A stretch of 64,000 bases of DNA from Puccinellia tenuiflora (taxonomy: Eukaryota; Streptophyta; Magnoliopsida; Poales; Poaceae). Positions 24,177 to 35,792 of this stretch are shown one piece after another. Both the position numbers and the translations under genes were made by a program. The DNA is taken from contig QRDG01001858.1 in NCBI GenBank assembly GCA_012064385.1, positions 196,620 through 260,619 on the forward strand. Direction: 5' to 3'. The notes under the pieces were generated by a model. The model was not told the DNA's origin, made no database searches, and saw only the letters and a list, made by a program, of their open reading frames with translations. Each line of letters begins with the position of its first letter. Position 1 is the first letter of the stretch.

Positions 24177-24572
24177 ATAACTTGCGTGTCAAGGTATCCT
24201 CCTGTTCCCGCCAAAAGATTAACCTATTTTGAAATATATGAATTATGTTTATAGGATTATAGAATTAGGTCTTTTTTTGAAATATATGAATTATAGGATT
24301 AAGTTTAGAATTATAGGCATGCCGACATTTGTCTTATGTTTTTGTATTAGGGTTTTTTGTTATCTTGTTTTATGTTATAGAATTAGGTCTTTTTTTTGTT
24401 AACCATTTTTATTTTGTCTAACACAAAATACTCCGTACCGACATCGTCCCTATGTTTTAAATACTCCGAACCGACATCGCCCCTATGTTTTAAATACTCC
24501 AAACCCATATCCCTATGTGTGGAAACTTTGACTGAATTTTACTTCTGGTTTAGTTCTTTGTGACCGGCCACG
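24177..24572. other. AT-rich spacer with short direct repeats
   Basis: No gene. It holds repeated AAATACTCC-GAACC-GACATCGCCCCTATG-like units (about 24428-24515) that recur on the far side of the small ORF (25130-25210), so the ORF and its flanks look like one unit. Confidence 0.4.
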
Positions 24573-25001
24573 ATGCCCTGCCAGCGTCGCATTCCTGGGC
24601 CCACCCCGGTGGAGGAGTTCCGCGATGTCCGGGACTGGGCTCCCCCAGGCTGGCACTGGGAGGTGTCACTTTCTGGGGAGCGCATATTGGTGAGGATTCC
24701 GGGTCCCGCCGCCGACCCGGATCATATTTGGTGGCAGCCGATGGGGCCAGGTTCACACCCATATCAGGTTTGGTGGCAGAGGGAGCAGGCCCCCGAGTTG
24801 GTGATACGTCGCCGTATCAGGGACGAGGACGCGCACGTCCGTCGCTACTTGATGGACTTGGACAGGAACTTCAGCAATACCTGGTCGTTCATTCAGAGGG
24901 TTCCGAACCCTCACATGAGCTATGCGCCTGTGAGGGTTCCATATCTTTGGGCGCGCAGCGCCCGCTCAGGACCCCGCGGCTTAGGACGCGGTCGTAGTTA
25001 G
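24573..25001 (+). CDS. Small tryptophan-rich ORF, unknown function, transposon-associated
   Basis: The frame encodes 142 residues, starting MPCQRRIPGPTPVEEF. It has an N-terminal region rich in W and P (DWAPPGWHWEV, WWQPMGPG, YQVWWQRE) and a charged helical part (RRRIRDEDAHVRRYLMDLD), and ends in RGLGRGRS. No signal peptide or membrane helix. I do not recognise a named domain; the P..E..R.WAPPGW.W pattern resembles small ORFs seen beside Triticeae CACTA elements. It sits between two transposon gene remnants on the same strand and is flanked by the direct repeats noted at 24428-24515 and 25130-25210. It is open throughout, unlike its neighbours, so selection or recent origin is possible. An alternative frame over the same bases (24560-24997) is a shadow. 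Confidence 0.45.
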   Translation: MPCQRRIPGPTPVEEFRDVRDWAPPGWHWEVSLSGERILVRIPGPAADPDHIWWQPMGPGSHPYQVWWQREQAPELVIRRRIRDEDAHVRRYLMDLDRNFSNTWSFIQRVPNPHMSYAPVRVPYLWARSARSGPRGLGRGRS

Positions 25002-25374
25002 TTTCTTTAGAGGAGTTAGCGTTAAATAAAAATGGACCCGGTCGATGACTTTGAGATGACTTTGTTAGCGTTAAATTTCGATGTATCGGTGTAATAAGTT
25101 AATTATCGATTTATTTTGACGTAGGCTTCAAATACTCCGATCCGACATATTCCGATCCGATATCGCCCCTATATAATTTTAAATACTCCGATCCGATATC
25201 GCCCCTATAATTGTATTAATCGATGCCGACATCCCCCCCCCCCCCCCCCCGATTTAACTTATCGATGAAAATAAAATTGTCCCCCTTATTCTCTCGATCC
25301 GACTCCGACATTCCCCTATCCTGCCCTTCTCTCGATCCGCCTTTCTAATATATACATACTATCTTGTAGAAACT
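25002..25374. other. Spacer with short repeats and a C homopolymer
   Basis: It holds TACTCCGATCCGA.ATCGCCCCTAT-type direct repeats (25130-25210) and a run of 18 C (25232-25250). It is the presumed promoter/leader of the En/Spm-type gene that starts at 25375. Confidence 0.4.
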
Positions 25375-28300
25375 ATGGATCCAACCCGCAGGGACCTAGA
25401 GAAGGAAGGGTATGTCGAGAATATAATCTACGAAGCCGGTGACGATGGATCTCCCTCGATGTGTCTGAACAACGGCGAGGAGGGAGAAGCCGACGGCTCC
25501 GGTGACAACGGCGCCGGTGATGGAGAACCCGACAACGACTCCGGTGAAGGAGAAGACAACGGCTCTGGCGATGGAGAAGCCGGCGAGGTATATATACATG
25601 TATATGATCACTAGAGGCATTAATGGAATTCTATATGTATAAAAAATAATTAATATTTGTTCTCTTTGGACTCCACAAAGTTGGACAAACGAGGCCCGGC
25701 CAAGAGGTTGAAGAGCAAAGACCACTTCACATTTACGGTTGTATCCGCGAAGGGCGAACCGTTGGAACCCAAAAAGGGCGCAACGGCATTTAAAAATCAG
25801 TGCGGAGTTTTGGTTAGGGATCGCATCCCGATCAGCTATAAAGAATGGAACAAGACCAAAAAGTAAAACCGTGACGGAGAGTATGTTCCCGATAGGGACA
25901 AAAAGGATCTTTTGGATGACATCATGCCACATTTCAGCCTGCCAGAAAGACCGACGGAGAGTGAAAGAAATAAATTGAAGGAGTTAGTAATGAAGTTTGC
26001 TCTTCAGAAGATGGGCGAACTATTCCGGCAGTGGAAGAAACGGTTATGGGCAACCTATAAGAGGGACAAGAAACCTCCACAATTCACAGGCTATCTTCTG
26101 CAGCAGGAGGAAAACTGGGATAAATTTGTAGAGCACAAGAACTCAGAGGATGCCAAGGCCAAGTCAGTGAAAAACAAGGAGAATGCTGCCAAAAAGATAC
26201 ATCACCATAAAACTGGGCGAGGGGGCTACAGAACTGCCATGCCTAAGTGGGCTGTCCAAGAGCGTGAGATGATAAGGAATAATGTCACTCCAGAACCCAT
26301 CCGAGAAAACTGGGACATAAGGGCAAGAAATTGGCTCCTTGCGCATGGATGTGTGTATGACATGAAAACAGGGAACCTTGTTCAAAAAATTGACAACGTT
26401 AAGATTCACAGGGCAAGATGGCTTGAAGTGACCGCAGAAATTAAAGCTGGGCGATTGAAGTTTGTTCCCGATAGAGAGAATGACTTGCTGACGTTTGTCC
26501 TCGGGAATAAAGAACACGGAGGACGAGCACGAGGCTTAGGCACTGGTTATAACTTGCTGACTGCGTTTCCCGACGACGTGGAGACTTATAGAAGCTGAGC
26601 GAGAGCAAAAAAGAGACAGGAGGAGGAGCAGAAAAATAATGTTCTCCGAGTTTCAACGCAGACTTGACCAGCAGCAGTGGCAGATTGAGGAACTTACAGG
26701 AGGGCGCCAGCTAGTAGAAAATACCACCGGCACATCTCAGCGGCAAAGCATCGTGGCTGACTTGGAGGTCCCGGTGGCTGACGATGCACGGATGATAGAT
26801 GGCGGTCCCGGCTACCCCGTGGATGGAATCAAGGACCAGTCACCTTGTGATCTCTATCAGGAGTTCAAGAACATAACTCTGAAGGTGGAGGTCGGCTTTG
26901 TTTTACCTCCATTAGGATCTGATGGTAAACCACCACTATGGCATGGCCATCAGATTCCACCTGGCTATGCTCGTGTTGGGGTGGATCAAATTGAACCGGG
27001 CGGCTTTGAGTCGCTGCAGCTTGAAATCCCTAGACCTGAAGGTCAGGATACACTCGGAGATGCAAAGGGTGAGATCATTCTTTGGGAGAAGAATCATCAA
27101 TCTTCCAGGCTGGGCACCAATGCCACCACCCCCTCCAAGTCGCAGGTCACCGTCACCCCCTCCGAGTTGTCGCAGATCACCATCACCGTCACCCAATGAT
27201 CATGGCTACGACAACCACAGCGCTAGTCTATCTCGATCTCCACCGCCGTCTCAGCACTCCTCCCCGCTGCCTCCGCCCGCTAAGAATCGGTCGGCCACTA
27301 CGCAGAAGCGTGCCTTCAAGAGTCCTCCCTGCAAACTACCGCCCCTCCCAAGAGTACCAACGGTTCCTCCGCCCCGTGCTTATGATCGTACTGTTGAGGA
27401 AAATGAAGCCATCGTCCATGGCGAAGTGGCTGCACATTTTCATAAGAAAAAACCTGACCCCCCGGCGCCATACACCGAGAAGCAAAAGGTATGGGCTCTT
27501 GAGTTTCTTAACACACCATGCCAGTATTACTTACATGAGAAGCAAGATGACTATACACGCACACTATCGAAGGAACTGAAGCTGAAGTAGAGCCAAGAGA
27601 AGAAAAGCGCTAGTGGGAGCAAATCGTCAACTAAAAGTGCAACCGCGAAAAAATCAAGTACAAGTACTGCACCCCTCAAGGCCCAGGAACCGGGAGCAAA
27701 AAGGAAAAGAAAGGACGTTCCCCAGCTCGGAGAACAAGCCAAAAAATCGGTACCACCCCTCAAGGTGTTAACCAATAAGGTTTCCGAGATGTGCCAGCGG
27801 GCGGGTTATGATGTGGAAGAAACTATGAAGCTAGCGGCATCACTGAATATCACCGTGGAGGAATTGCTAGGTTCCCAAGAACTTAAAGTACCCGTTGCTG
27901 ATATAGCCCCTAAATTTGTCTATGGGGAGGACTTGGTCAGCGAGCAGAGGCTGAGTGAACTGCCAACGCATATGCGTAATTTGCATCAGTGGTACAAAAA
28001 TGCCTGCCAGAGGGACCAAAAATGGATCATCGGGAGCATCCCAAGTGAATATTACTTCCGAAGGGAGGATCTCCATATTGAGATATGCGAACTCTGGCAG
28101 TTATTCCATTTAGATGCCCTCGACAAATCTCTCATGAGTGCCTACTGCGCGTAAGTTGTTGAATTCATTGTTCATTCAGTTGTTCCTGTTCATTGCATGT
28201 AATTATACTCATTATATCCTTTTGTACTCTGTTATGCGGAATGAAGATCGAGGAATGTAAAAGAATGAATATAATAAATATTGGGTTTGTTGACCCAGAT

Positions 28301-29099
28301 AAAGTACATAATGAGACGGTGAAGCAAAAGCCCGATCAGACGGTGGAAAACCTGCTAAGGTTTTTAAATGAGCAAGATTTTTGTGATTCAATACTGTTTC
28401 CTTACAACTACAGGTGAGAGTCTTACTCTGTTTTACACATTCAGTTTTTCTTACTCGATGTTAAGTGAAATTCATGAGTTCCTGACGTATATATAAACAT
28501 GTGCAGTTACCACTGGATTCTGCTAGACATTCAAGCTGATAAGGGAATAGTTGAAGTAAGGGACCCATTACAAAGAGGACTGGATGGGTTCCGCGACTTG
28601 CAGGACTTGCTCCAGAGGTAATTTTAATCATTCACGCGCTATATCGATCTCTTTAATGATGGGATATCAGGTAATTATCCACTCATTCAATCATTATTTT
28701 GCCTGGCAGGGTTTGGAGATTGTTCAAGGCGGTGGTTGAGAACGATACCTATAAAGAGGAACTAACGTTTACTACGGTACCGTGCGCCACGCAGCCACAG
28801 GGGACGAATCTATATGGATACTACGTTTGCGAGTTCATTCGCATGATAACCACTGAGACGAAGGAGCGTAGATTCGACGTAAGCAATACATTCAGAACTT
28901 TAATATTACCGTCAATATTTTGTTATCAAGATTGATATATTCATATTGATCTCCTTTTCCTATATAGCTCGAGTACATGCGGCAGTCACTCGAGCCACGG
29001 CTACACCTACAAGGAATTGCGGAGGAACTGGCGGGAATTTTGATGAGAGAAATAATAGACGACAAGGGCTTGTTTAGTAGAGGTAGAATTCGGGCTTGA
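25375..29099 (+). pseudogene. CACTA second protein: En/Spm (Transposase_24) region plus Ulp1-like protease, broken
   Basis: Exon 1 (25375-25588) is acidic, starting MDPTRRDLEKEGY, with GDG/GEG repeats. After an intron the Transposase_24-like region follows (KDHFTFTVVSAKGEP to GYNLLTAFPDDVETYRS). Lesions by eye: TAA at 25864-25866, TGA at 26596-26598, frameshifts near 26635 and 27100, TAG at 27588-27590. A proline-rich part (27110-27290) leads to a basic linker and then a Ulp1-like domain in small exons: 28246-28411, 28507-28617 (YHWILLDIQADKGIVEVRD, with the expected His and Asp), 28710-28879 and about 28969-29099. The active-site block reads QGTNLYGYYVCEF: Tyr (28813-28815) stands where the catalytic Cys is expected. 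It is homologous to 1-2203 (minus). It is not expected to be functional. Confidence 0.82.
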
Positions 29100-29390
29100 T
29101 GATCCCCGTGTAATAGATCGAATAGACGACGGGCTCGATCTAGTCCCGGTAACATTGAGCTCCATGTATGTAAGGGACATCATTTGTATATATTTGTTTG
29201 CTAGATCGTAATACAAGTTACCTGATATAATGCGCGAACGTGTAGTAGCATATAAATATAATTCTTTTGAAATGTAAAATACGGAACAAAGGGAGTGGCT
29301 GCACACCCCTGTCGAACGCCGCCCCTAAACCCTAAACGTGGAGCAGCCCTAAACCCTAAACGTGCAGCATCCTGCGTGCGCCACGTAGAG

Positions 29391-29557
29391 GGCCTTTTGT
29401 CCCGATCGGTCCTACCACGTCGTGACCCTTTTGTCCCGGTTGGTTAGGGGCGCGGGACAAAAGGCACCCCCTTTTGTCCCGATTGCTCTGTCCCGGCTGG
29501 AAAAGCGGGACAAAAGCCCCTTACCAACCGGGACAAAAGGCTTGTTCTCCACTAGTG
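29391..29557 (+). repeat. CACTA family A 3' subterminal repeats and terminus (copy 2)
   Basis: There are about seven copies of CCTTTTGTCCCG / CGGGACAAAAGG in both orientations, then the terminal repeat (GGCTTGTTCTCCACTAGTG) ending at 29557. It matches the terminus of copy 1 at 8380 in type. Confidence 0.88.
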
Positions 29558-30087
29558 TATCCTTCCTAATGACACCTTTCTTCATGATGTACATATGTAT
29601 AATATTCTCCATTCATGCCCCCATTTGGAGCAAGACATATAAGATATATTATACGACAGCAAACTTTTTCTTTGTGGTTGCCGAACTTGGTTGTTCTTCG
29701 ACGCCACTTGGGTTCGGGTCAGTATATTTTAATGTATAAAGATAAATGATATTAATTAATTATCATGCAGGAATGAGTCAGAGGCGGATCACATTGGAAT
29801 GCTGCTACAAACTGCCGCTAGTTATGACCCACATGCATTTCTTCAGGTTTGGCGCAAATGCTTAAAAGACAGAGGTTATGCAGGAGGCATTAGATCTATA
29901 CAGACGAGTAAGTATGATATAGAATCGAGGTATTCGGAGGACATTTTAAGTGACTTCACCAACAAACTTGTTGTTGAGACAACTTGGTTCCTCCGTTTTC
30001 AATTTGAATATAATGTGTGTGCAGACATAGCCCACGAATTTTAGTTGCATAGACAATGTAACCGCTTTTTGATGTTGGATGAACTTT
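29558..30087 (+). other. Segment between two CACTA termini with an orphan exon-like ORF
   Basis: From 29771, after a splice-acceptor-like TATCATGCAG, an open frame reads NESEADHIGMLLQTAASYD and on through LQVWRKCLKDRGYAGG to a TAG-class stop at 30042-30044 (ATG at 29799). An earlier short frame ends near 29739. No domain is recognised. It may be the last exon of a captured or host gene whose upstream part was lost when CACTA A copy 2 inserted next to it. Confidence 0.35.
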
Positions 30088-30360
30088 CATTACTATAGAA
30101 TATTGGCTATAGGGGAACGGACAATCGAAGCGGGTACGAGTGACTGAAAGATTTACCGCGGACAGAAATACCACACGCGAAAGGTGCGAGCGTACTAGTA
30201 GCGGACTAGTGCGGTGCGCTCGCGACAACTATGTGGGCCCTGGCTACGCTCGGGTCTAGAAAGTATTCGCAGCGGGTCTGGCATTGCACACACGACAGGT
30301 AAGAGCACACTTGTCACGTGCACCAACCCGTCCCCGTTGCCAATAACTCTGCACCCTAAG

Positions 30361-30632
30361 ACTAGCCACAATGGGGGTATCATAGGTGGTATCATGCATG
30401 CCATGCTGGCAAAAAGCTGACGTGTCACTATAATTAATGATGAGAGAGGTGATATTAGTATCATAGGTAGATACCGTAACATAACGGATTCCAATGCAAA
30501 ATGAGTTTACAACCTAATAAATATAATATTGTATGATACCACAAATATGTTACTACCTATTGTGAAGATAATAACATAGACTAGTATCATATGCATGATA
30601 CTAATATATGATACTCCCCATTGTGACTAGTC
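30361..30632. mobile_element. Tourist-like (PIF/Harbinger) MITE
   Basis: 272 bp. Terminal inverted repeats GACTAGCCACAATGGGG and its near complement (right end TTGTGACTAGTC) are flanked by TAA on both sides (30358-30360 and 30633-30635), the classic Harbinger/Tourist target duplication. No coding capacity. It lies in the 5' subterminal region of CACTA B copy 2 and is absent from copy 1. Confidence 0.9.
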
Positions 30633-31271
30633 TAAACCCCCTCGAACGGCCGTATCCCTAATTGGTCATCTTCATTAATGTCGCTAATTTAAATCCCCCG
30701 AACGGTCATCTCTCGCCCTTTTTAACCAGCCACGAAGGGGCACCCCACATCTCGTTATCTCAATAGGCTATGCCTCTCTTCCTCGATCACACACCAACGC
30801 TTTCATTGCCATGGCTTCCACGTCTCGGGCGCCGGACGCAAGGGGAAGGGGCCAGGGCCGTCGGGGCGGCCGCGGTAGTGGATCGTCATCATCCCCAACA
30901 CCACCGTCATCACCGCCGATTATCATAGAGGAGTTCTTCATGGCCATCTATGGAAACCCTTTGGCCAAGAAGGTATATATATCTCGTGTAACATGCATTA
31001 GATGTGATTATATAATTATTCACCCCCATGCGAAAAACCTTTAATTTCGACCGGCCCTCTCCCTGCAGGCACTCCCCGAAAAGTTTGGGTAATCTCTTTA
31101 CGGCCATGAGCCCGCTAAGGCCTACCTACGAGCAGCCGGCTGCGGTCCTCGTGTCCGTCCCATGGAGGTCCTGTTTGACGGGCAAGGCTGAATGTACACT
31201 TCAAATATGAAGGCGATGATGTGCTCATGCCTCACAGTGAAGGTGTTCGACGTAACAATGTGCAGGAAGTA

Positions 31272-32387
31272 GAGTTGATAGCATAAAACTACCTGTTTTG
31301 GAGACTCAATTCCATTTTGGTACCAGTTTTGGTTTCAATCGCAAAAACCTACCAGATTTTGTTGAGACTTTCGCAAAAAACCCAAATCCGGCCTTAAACT
31401 CGAATTGACACCGGGTCTGACAGACTGGGCCCACCTGTCGGGCTTACGTGGCAAGCAAAGATAGAATTAACACTAAAGTGACAGTGGGCCCCACTTGTCA
31501 GTCTAATAAAAAATAAAAAAACTGAGAAAGTAAAAAAAATCTGAAAAAAAGAAAATAAAAGTCTAAAAAATAAATAAAAAAAAGAAAAATCCCTCCGCCG
31601 CGCGGCGCGGGCCAGCCTCTCGGGCGCGGGCGCGGGCGCGGGCGGTGCGGCGCGGCGGCGCGGCGGCGCGGCGGTGCGGCTCGGGGCGGCGCGGCGGTGC
31701 GGCGCGGGCGCGGGCGCGGCGGTGCGGGCGTGGGCGGTGCGGGCGCGGGCGCGGTGGCGCGGGCGCGGCGGTGCGGCTCGGGGCGGCGCGGCGGTGCGGC
31801 GCGGGCGGTGCCGGCGCGGGCGCGGGCGCGGCGGCGCGGGCGCGGCGGTGCGGCTCGGGGCGGCACGGCGGTGCGGCGCGGGCGGTGCCGGCGCGGGCGC
31901 GGGCGCGGCGGCGCGGGCGCGGCGGTGCGGCTCGGGGCGGCGCGGTGTGGCGGTGCGGTGCGGGCGCGGGCGGTGCCGGCGCGGGCGCGGGCGCGGCGGC
32001 GCGGGCGCGGCGGTGCGGCTCGGGGCGGCGCGGGCGCGGGCGCGGCGGTGCGGCGCGGCGGTGCGGTCGCGCCGGCGGCGGCCGCACAGAACCACGGTCA
32101 CATCGCACAGATTCCCTTTTTTTCTTCTCTTTTTAGATTTTCTTATTTTTTATTTGACTGACATGTGGGGCCCACTGTCAATCTCGGTGTCAATTCTCTC
32201 TCTGATGGCCACGTCATCAGACAGGTGGGGCCGGGCTGTCAGAACGGGTATCAATTCGTGGTTAGAGCTAGATTTGGGTTTTCTGTGAAAATTTGGTCAA
32301 AATGTGGTAGTTCCATGCGATTGAAACCAAAACTGGTACCAAAATGCAATTGAGTCTCCAAAACAGGTAGTTTTACGCTATCAACTC
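31272..32387. mobile_element. Non-autonomous MULE (Mutator) with 9-bp target duplication
   Basis: 1,116 bp. The ends are long inverted repeats beginning GAGTTGATAGC on the left and, read from the right on the other strand, GAGTTGATAGC as well. Near-identity extends about 85 bp, and looser similarity continues for roughly 300 bp (shared GACAGTGGGCCCCAC-type segments). The 9-bp duplication CAGGAAGTA flanks it (31263-31271 and 32388-32396), diagnostic of Mutator. The interior is an extremely GC-rich minisatellite. No transposase. It lies inside exon 2 of the second B3 copy. Confidence 0.93.
31590..32090. repeat. Very GC-rich minisatellite inside the MULE
   Basis: About 500 bp composed almost only of G and C, built from GCGGTGCGGC and GCGCGGGCGC words. 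A longer unit marked by GGTGCGGCTCGGGGCGGC recurs at about 31673, 31770, 31848, 31924 and 32013 (75-100 bp spacing). Overlapping open frames on both strands (up to 235 codons, Arg/Ala/Pro or Gly/Arg only) are a consequence of composition. Confidence 0.85.
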
Positions 32388-32590
32388 CAGGAAGTACTAC
32401 TACACGGACGATGACGAAAGCAACGACGATGAAGATAGTGACGATGAAAGCGACGAGGACGTGAAGCCATCCATCTGATTTATTATTAGTTTATAGGTTT
32501 CACCAGTTCACGTCGCTTTTGTTTTTAATTAATTAGTCCTTCCTTTGAAAAATAATTGTCTTTATAATTATAATTTAGATAAAGATCGAT

Positions 32591-32593
<3 letters not shown>

Positions 32594-32650
<57 letters not shown>
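32594..32650. repeat. (TA)n microsatellite, left end of the element chain
   Basis: An uninterrupted TA run. In CACTA B copy 1 the matching place (about 21725-21745) has only AATGTATATGTAGC, so this is where the (TA)n-linked insertions entered. Confidence 0.9.
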
Positions 32651-32652
<2 letters not shown>

Positions 32653-32739
32653 ACAGGACTATTTTGCAACTGATGATAGAATAATATTCTGCAATAATTT
32701 TTTTCCCATACGTACGGTAATTTAAAATATGCTCTTAAA

Positions 32740-33420
32740 CCGTAAAGAATTTCAAAAAACTTAAAACATGAAAAAGTTTTGAAATTTCATTATCTTTCCA
32801 ACGCCATGTCATTTGCGTCATTCCGACTAACGGTTGAAGAAAAATCTCCAAAATACCATCCGTTTGCTGTTTTTTTGAATCGATTCAAATTTCAGAATTT
32901 TCTAAATAATTCAAAAACTGTGAGGAATTTGAAAAAACTTAAAACACGAAAAAGTTTCGAAATTCCATTATCTTTCCAACGCCATGTCATTTGCGTCATT
33001 CCGACTAACGGTTGAAGAAAAATCTCCAAAATACCATCCGTTCGTCGTTTTTTGAATCGATTCAAATTTCAGAATTTTCTAAATAATTCAAAAACTGTGA
33101 GGAATTTGAAAAAACTTAAAACACGAAAAAGTTTTGAAATTTCATTATCTTTCCAACGCCATGTCATTTGCGTCATTCCGACTAACGGTTGAAGAAAAAT
33201 CTCCAAAATACCATCCGTTCGTCGTTTTTTGAATCGATTCAAATTTCAGATTTTTCTAAATAATTCAAAAACTGTGAGGAATTTGAAAAAACTTAAAACA
33301 CGAAAAAGTTTTGAAATTTCATTATCTTTCCAACGCCATATCATTTGCATCATTCGGACAAACGGTTGAAGAAAAATCGCCCAAATATCACCCGTTCATT
33401 TTTTTGAATAGATTCGAGTA
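32740..33420. repeat. Tandem array, about 177-bp unit, four copies
   Basis: The landmark CCAACGCCATGTCATTTGCG recurs at 32799, 32977 and 33153, and in altered form at 33330 (spacing 176-178 bp). Units are highly similar, the last more diverged. Confidence 0.88.
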
Positions 33421-34870
33421 AAGGTTCAAGCGAGAAAAACAGTACAGGATAAAATATCAGAGCAGTATAAGATATGTAAACAAGAAAGTACACGTTCAAC
33501 TCGGGAAAGCAGTACATATTGAAAATATTAGAGCAGTACAAAATATATATACAAGGCAGTAAAAGTTCTTGGGGGGGGGGAAAAGCAGTACAAGATAAAA
33601 ATAGTATAGCAGTATAAGAAGTGTAAACAAGGCAGTACATGTTTCAAGTGGGAAAAAAAGTACATAATGAAAATATGAGAGCAGTACAAGATATGTAAAT
33701 CAGACAGTACAAATTTCAAGTGGGAAAGCAATACGAGTAAGCCATGAAGAACAGTTCAACTTACTAAACTAAAAAGCAGTACAAGATAAAAAAATATGAG
33801 AGCAGTACAAGAAGTGTAAACAAGGCAATACATGTTTCAAGTAGAAAAAATCAGTACATGATGAAAATGTGAGAGCAGTACAAGATTTGTAAACAAAGCA
33901 GTACAGAGGGGGTCCCCCCCCCCCCCCCCCCCCCCCAAACCCCCCTCTCCATCCGCCAAGAACGAAAAAGTAGTACAAGATGTATGTATTTTAGCAGTAC
34001 AAGACGTTTATCTAAGTCAGTACAGGATCAAGTGGGACAGCAATACAGGAAAGCCATGAAAATGGTTTTTAAAAAGCAGTACGAGTTCGCCTAATCAGCA
34101 GTACAATTTCCGCACACACGGAAGTACAGAATGGCTACATTGGGAAGTACAGAGGGGGCGGGTCCCCCCCAACCCTCCCCCCTCTCCATCCGCCAAGAAC
34201 GAAAAAGTAATACAAGATGTATGTATTTTAGCAGTACAAGACGTTTATCTAAGCCAGTACAGGATCAAGTGGGACAGCAGTACAGGAAAGCCATGAAGAA
34301 AGGTTATTAAAAAGCAGTACAAGTTCGCCTAATCAGCAGTACAATTTCCGCACACACGGAAGTACAGAATGACTACATTGAGAAGTACAGAGGGAGGGGG
34401 TCCCCCCGAACCCCCTCCTCTCTATCCGCCAAGAACGAAAAAGCAGTACAAGATGTATGTATTTTAGCAGTACAAGACGTTTATCTAAGGCAGTACAGGA
34501 TCAAGTGGGACAGCAGTACAGGAAAGCCATGAAGAAAGGTTATTAAAAAGCAGTACAAGTTCGCCTAATCAGCAGTACAATTTTCGCACACACGGAAGTA
34601 CAGAATGGCTACATTGGGAAGTACAGAGGGGTGTCCCCTCCCCAACCCCCCCCCCCCCCCCCCCTCTCCATCCGCCAAGAACGAAAAAGCAGTACAAGAT
34701 GTATGTATTTTAGTAGTACAAGACGTTTATATAAGGCAGTACAGGATCAAGTGGGACAGCAGTACAGGAAAGACATGAAGAAAGGTTATTAAAAAGCAGT
34801 ACAAGTTCGCCTAATCAGCAGTACAATTTCCGCACACACGGAAGTACAGAATGGCTACATTGGGAAGTAC
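33421..34870. repeat. GCAGTACA-rich region with a 236-246-bp tandem unit
   Basis: The word GCAGTACA recurs dozens of times. From 33961 it is organised in a larger unit starting AACGAAAAAG at 33961, 34197, 34434 and 34680 (four copies, spacings 236, 237, 246; the last cut at about 34870). Length differences come mostly from C homopolymers (for example 34647-34664). Confidence 0.88.
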
Positions 34871-34911
34871 AGATTATTGCAGAATATTATTCTGTCATCG
34901 ATGATAGAATA

Positions 34912-35778
<867 letters not shown>

Positions 35779-35792
35779 TATATATATATATA

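Larger units (their letters stand above)
11186..24200 (+). mobile_element. CACTA family B copy 1, carrying a B3-domain gene; 3' end not located
   Basis: The 5' terminus is CACTACTATAGAATTGGCTA at 11186, followed by subterminal motifs. The order then is B3-domain gene (11649-21606, split by a Copia element), a second block of the same motifs (21924-22012), a GC-rich leader, and an accessory/Ulp1-like pseudogene (22626-24176). The right terminus was not found, so the end coordinate is approximate; the element may be truncated where family A copy 2 begins. The same terminus occurs at 30088 and 47350. Confidence 0.7.
24200..29557 (+). mobile_element. CACTA family A copy 2, 3' part
   Basis: It carries the second gene of a family A CACTA on the plus strand. 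It ends with subterminal repeats (29391-29545) and a terminal inverted repeat whose complement reads CACTAGTGGAGAACAAGCC, ending at 29557. The three bases after it are TAT. No TNP2 gene and no 5' terminus were found upstream, so the left end is truncated or replaced; the start coordinate is approximate. Confidence 0.7.
30811..32477 (+). pseudogene. Second copy of the B3-domain gene, decayed and split by a MULE
   Basis: Exon 1 (30811-30972) reads MASTSRAPDARGRGQGRRGG and ends IIEEFFMAIYGNPLAKK, clearly homologous to 11649-11822. The intron ends at about 31069. Exon 2 opens ALPEKFG and hits a stop at once (TAA at 31091-31093). It keeps EPAKAYLRAAGCGP, then a second in-frame stop, and has lost about 75 bp relative to copy 1 (the part encoding the GW..F region). 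At 31271 it is interrupted by a MULE. After that come the YYYTDDDESNDDED acidic tail and a TGA at 32475-32477. The B3 fold cannot form. The 3' UTR also matches copy 1. Confidence 0.82.
32651..34911. mobile_element. TIR element E0 with two tandem-repeat arrays, non-coding
   Basis: About 2.26 kb. The termini share an inverted repeat: left TAGAATAATATTCTGCAATA (near 32680) and its complement on the right (34871-34900), preceded by TGATGA/CGATGA. It is flanked on the left by (TA)n; on the right it abuts E1 directly. The interior is two tandem arrays (about 177-bp units at 32740-33420, about 237-bp units at 33961-34870). No protein gene; superfamily not determined. Confidence 0.6.

Noticed and set aside
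31394..32288. Several 120-235-codon open frames on both strands
   Set aside because: They are made only of Arg/Ala/Pro or Gly/Arg and come from the G/C minisatellite, where stop codons cannot easily occur.
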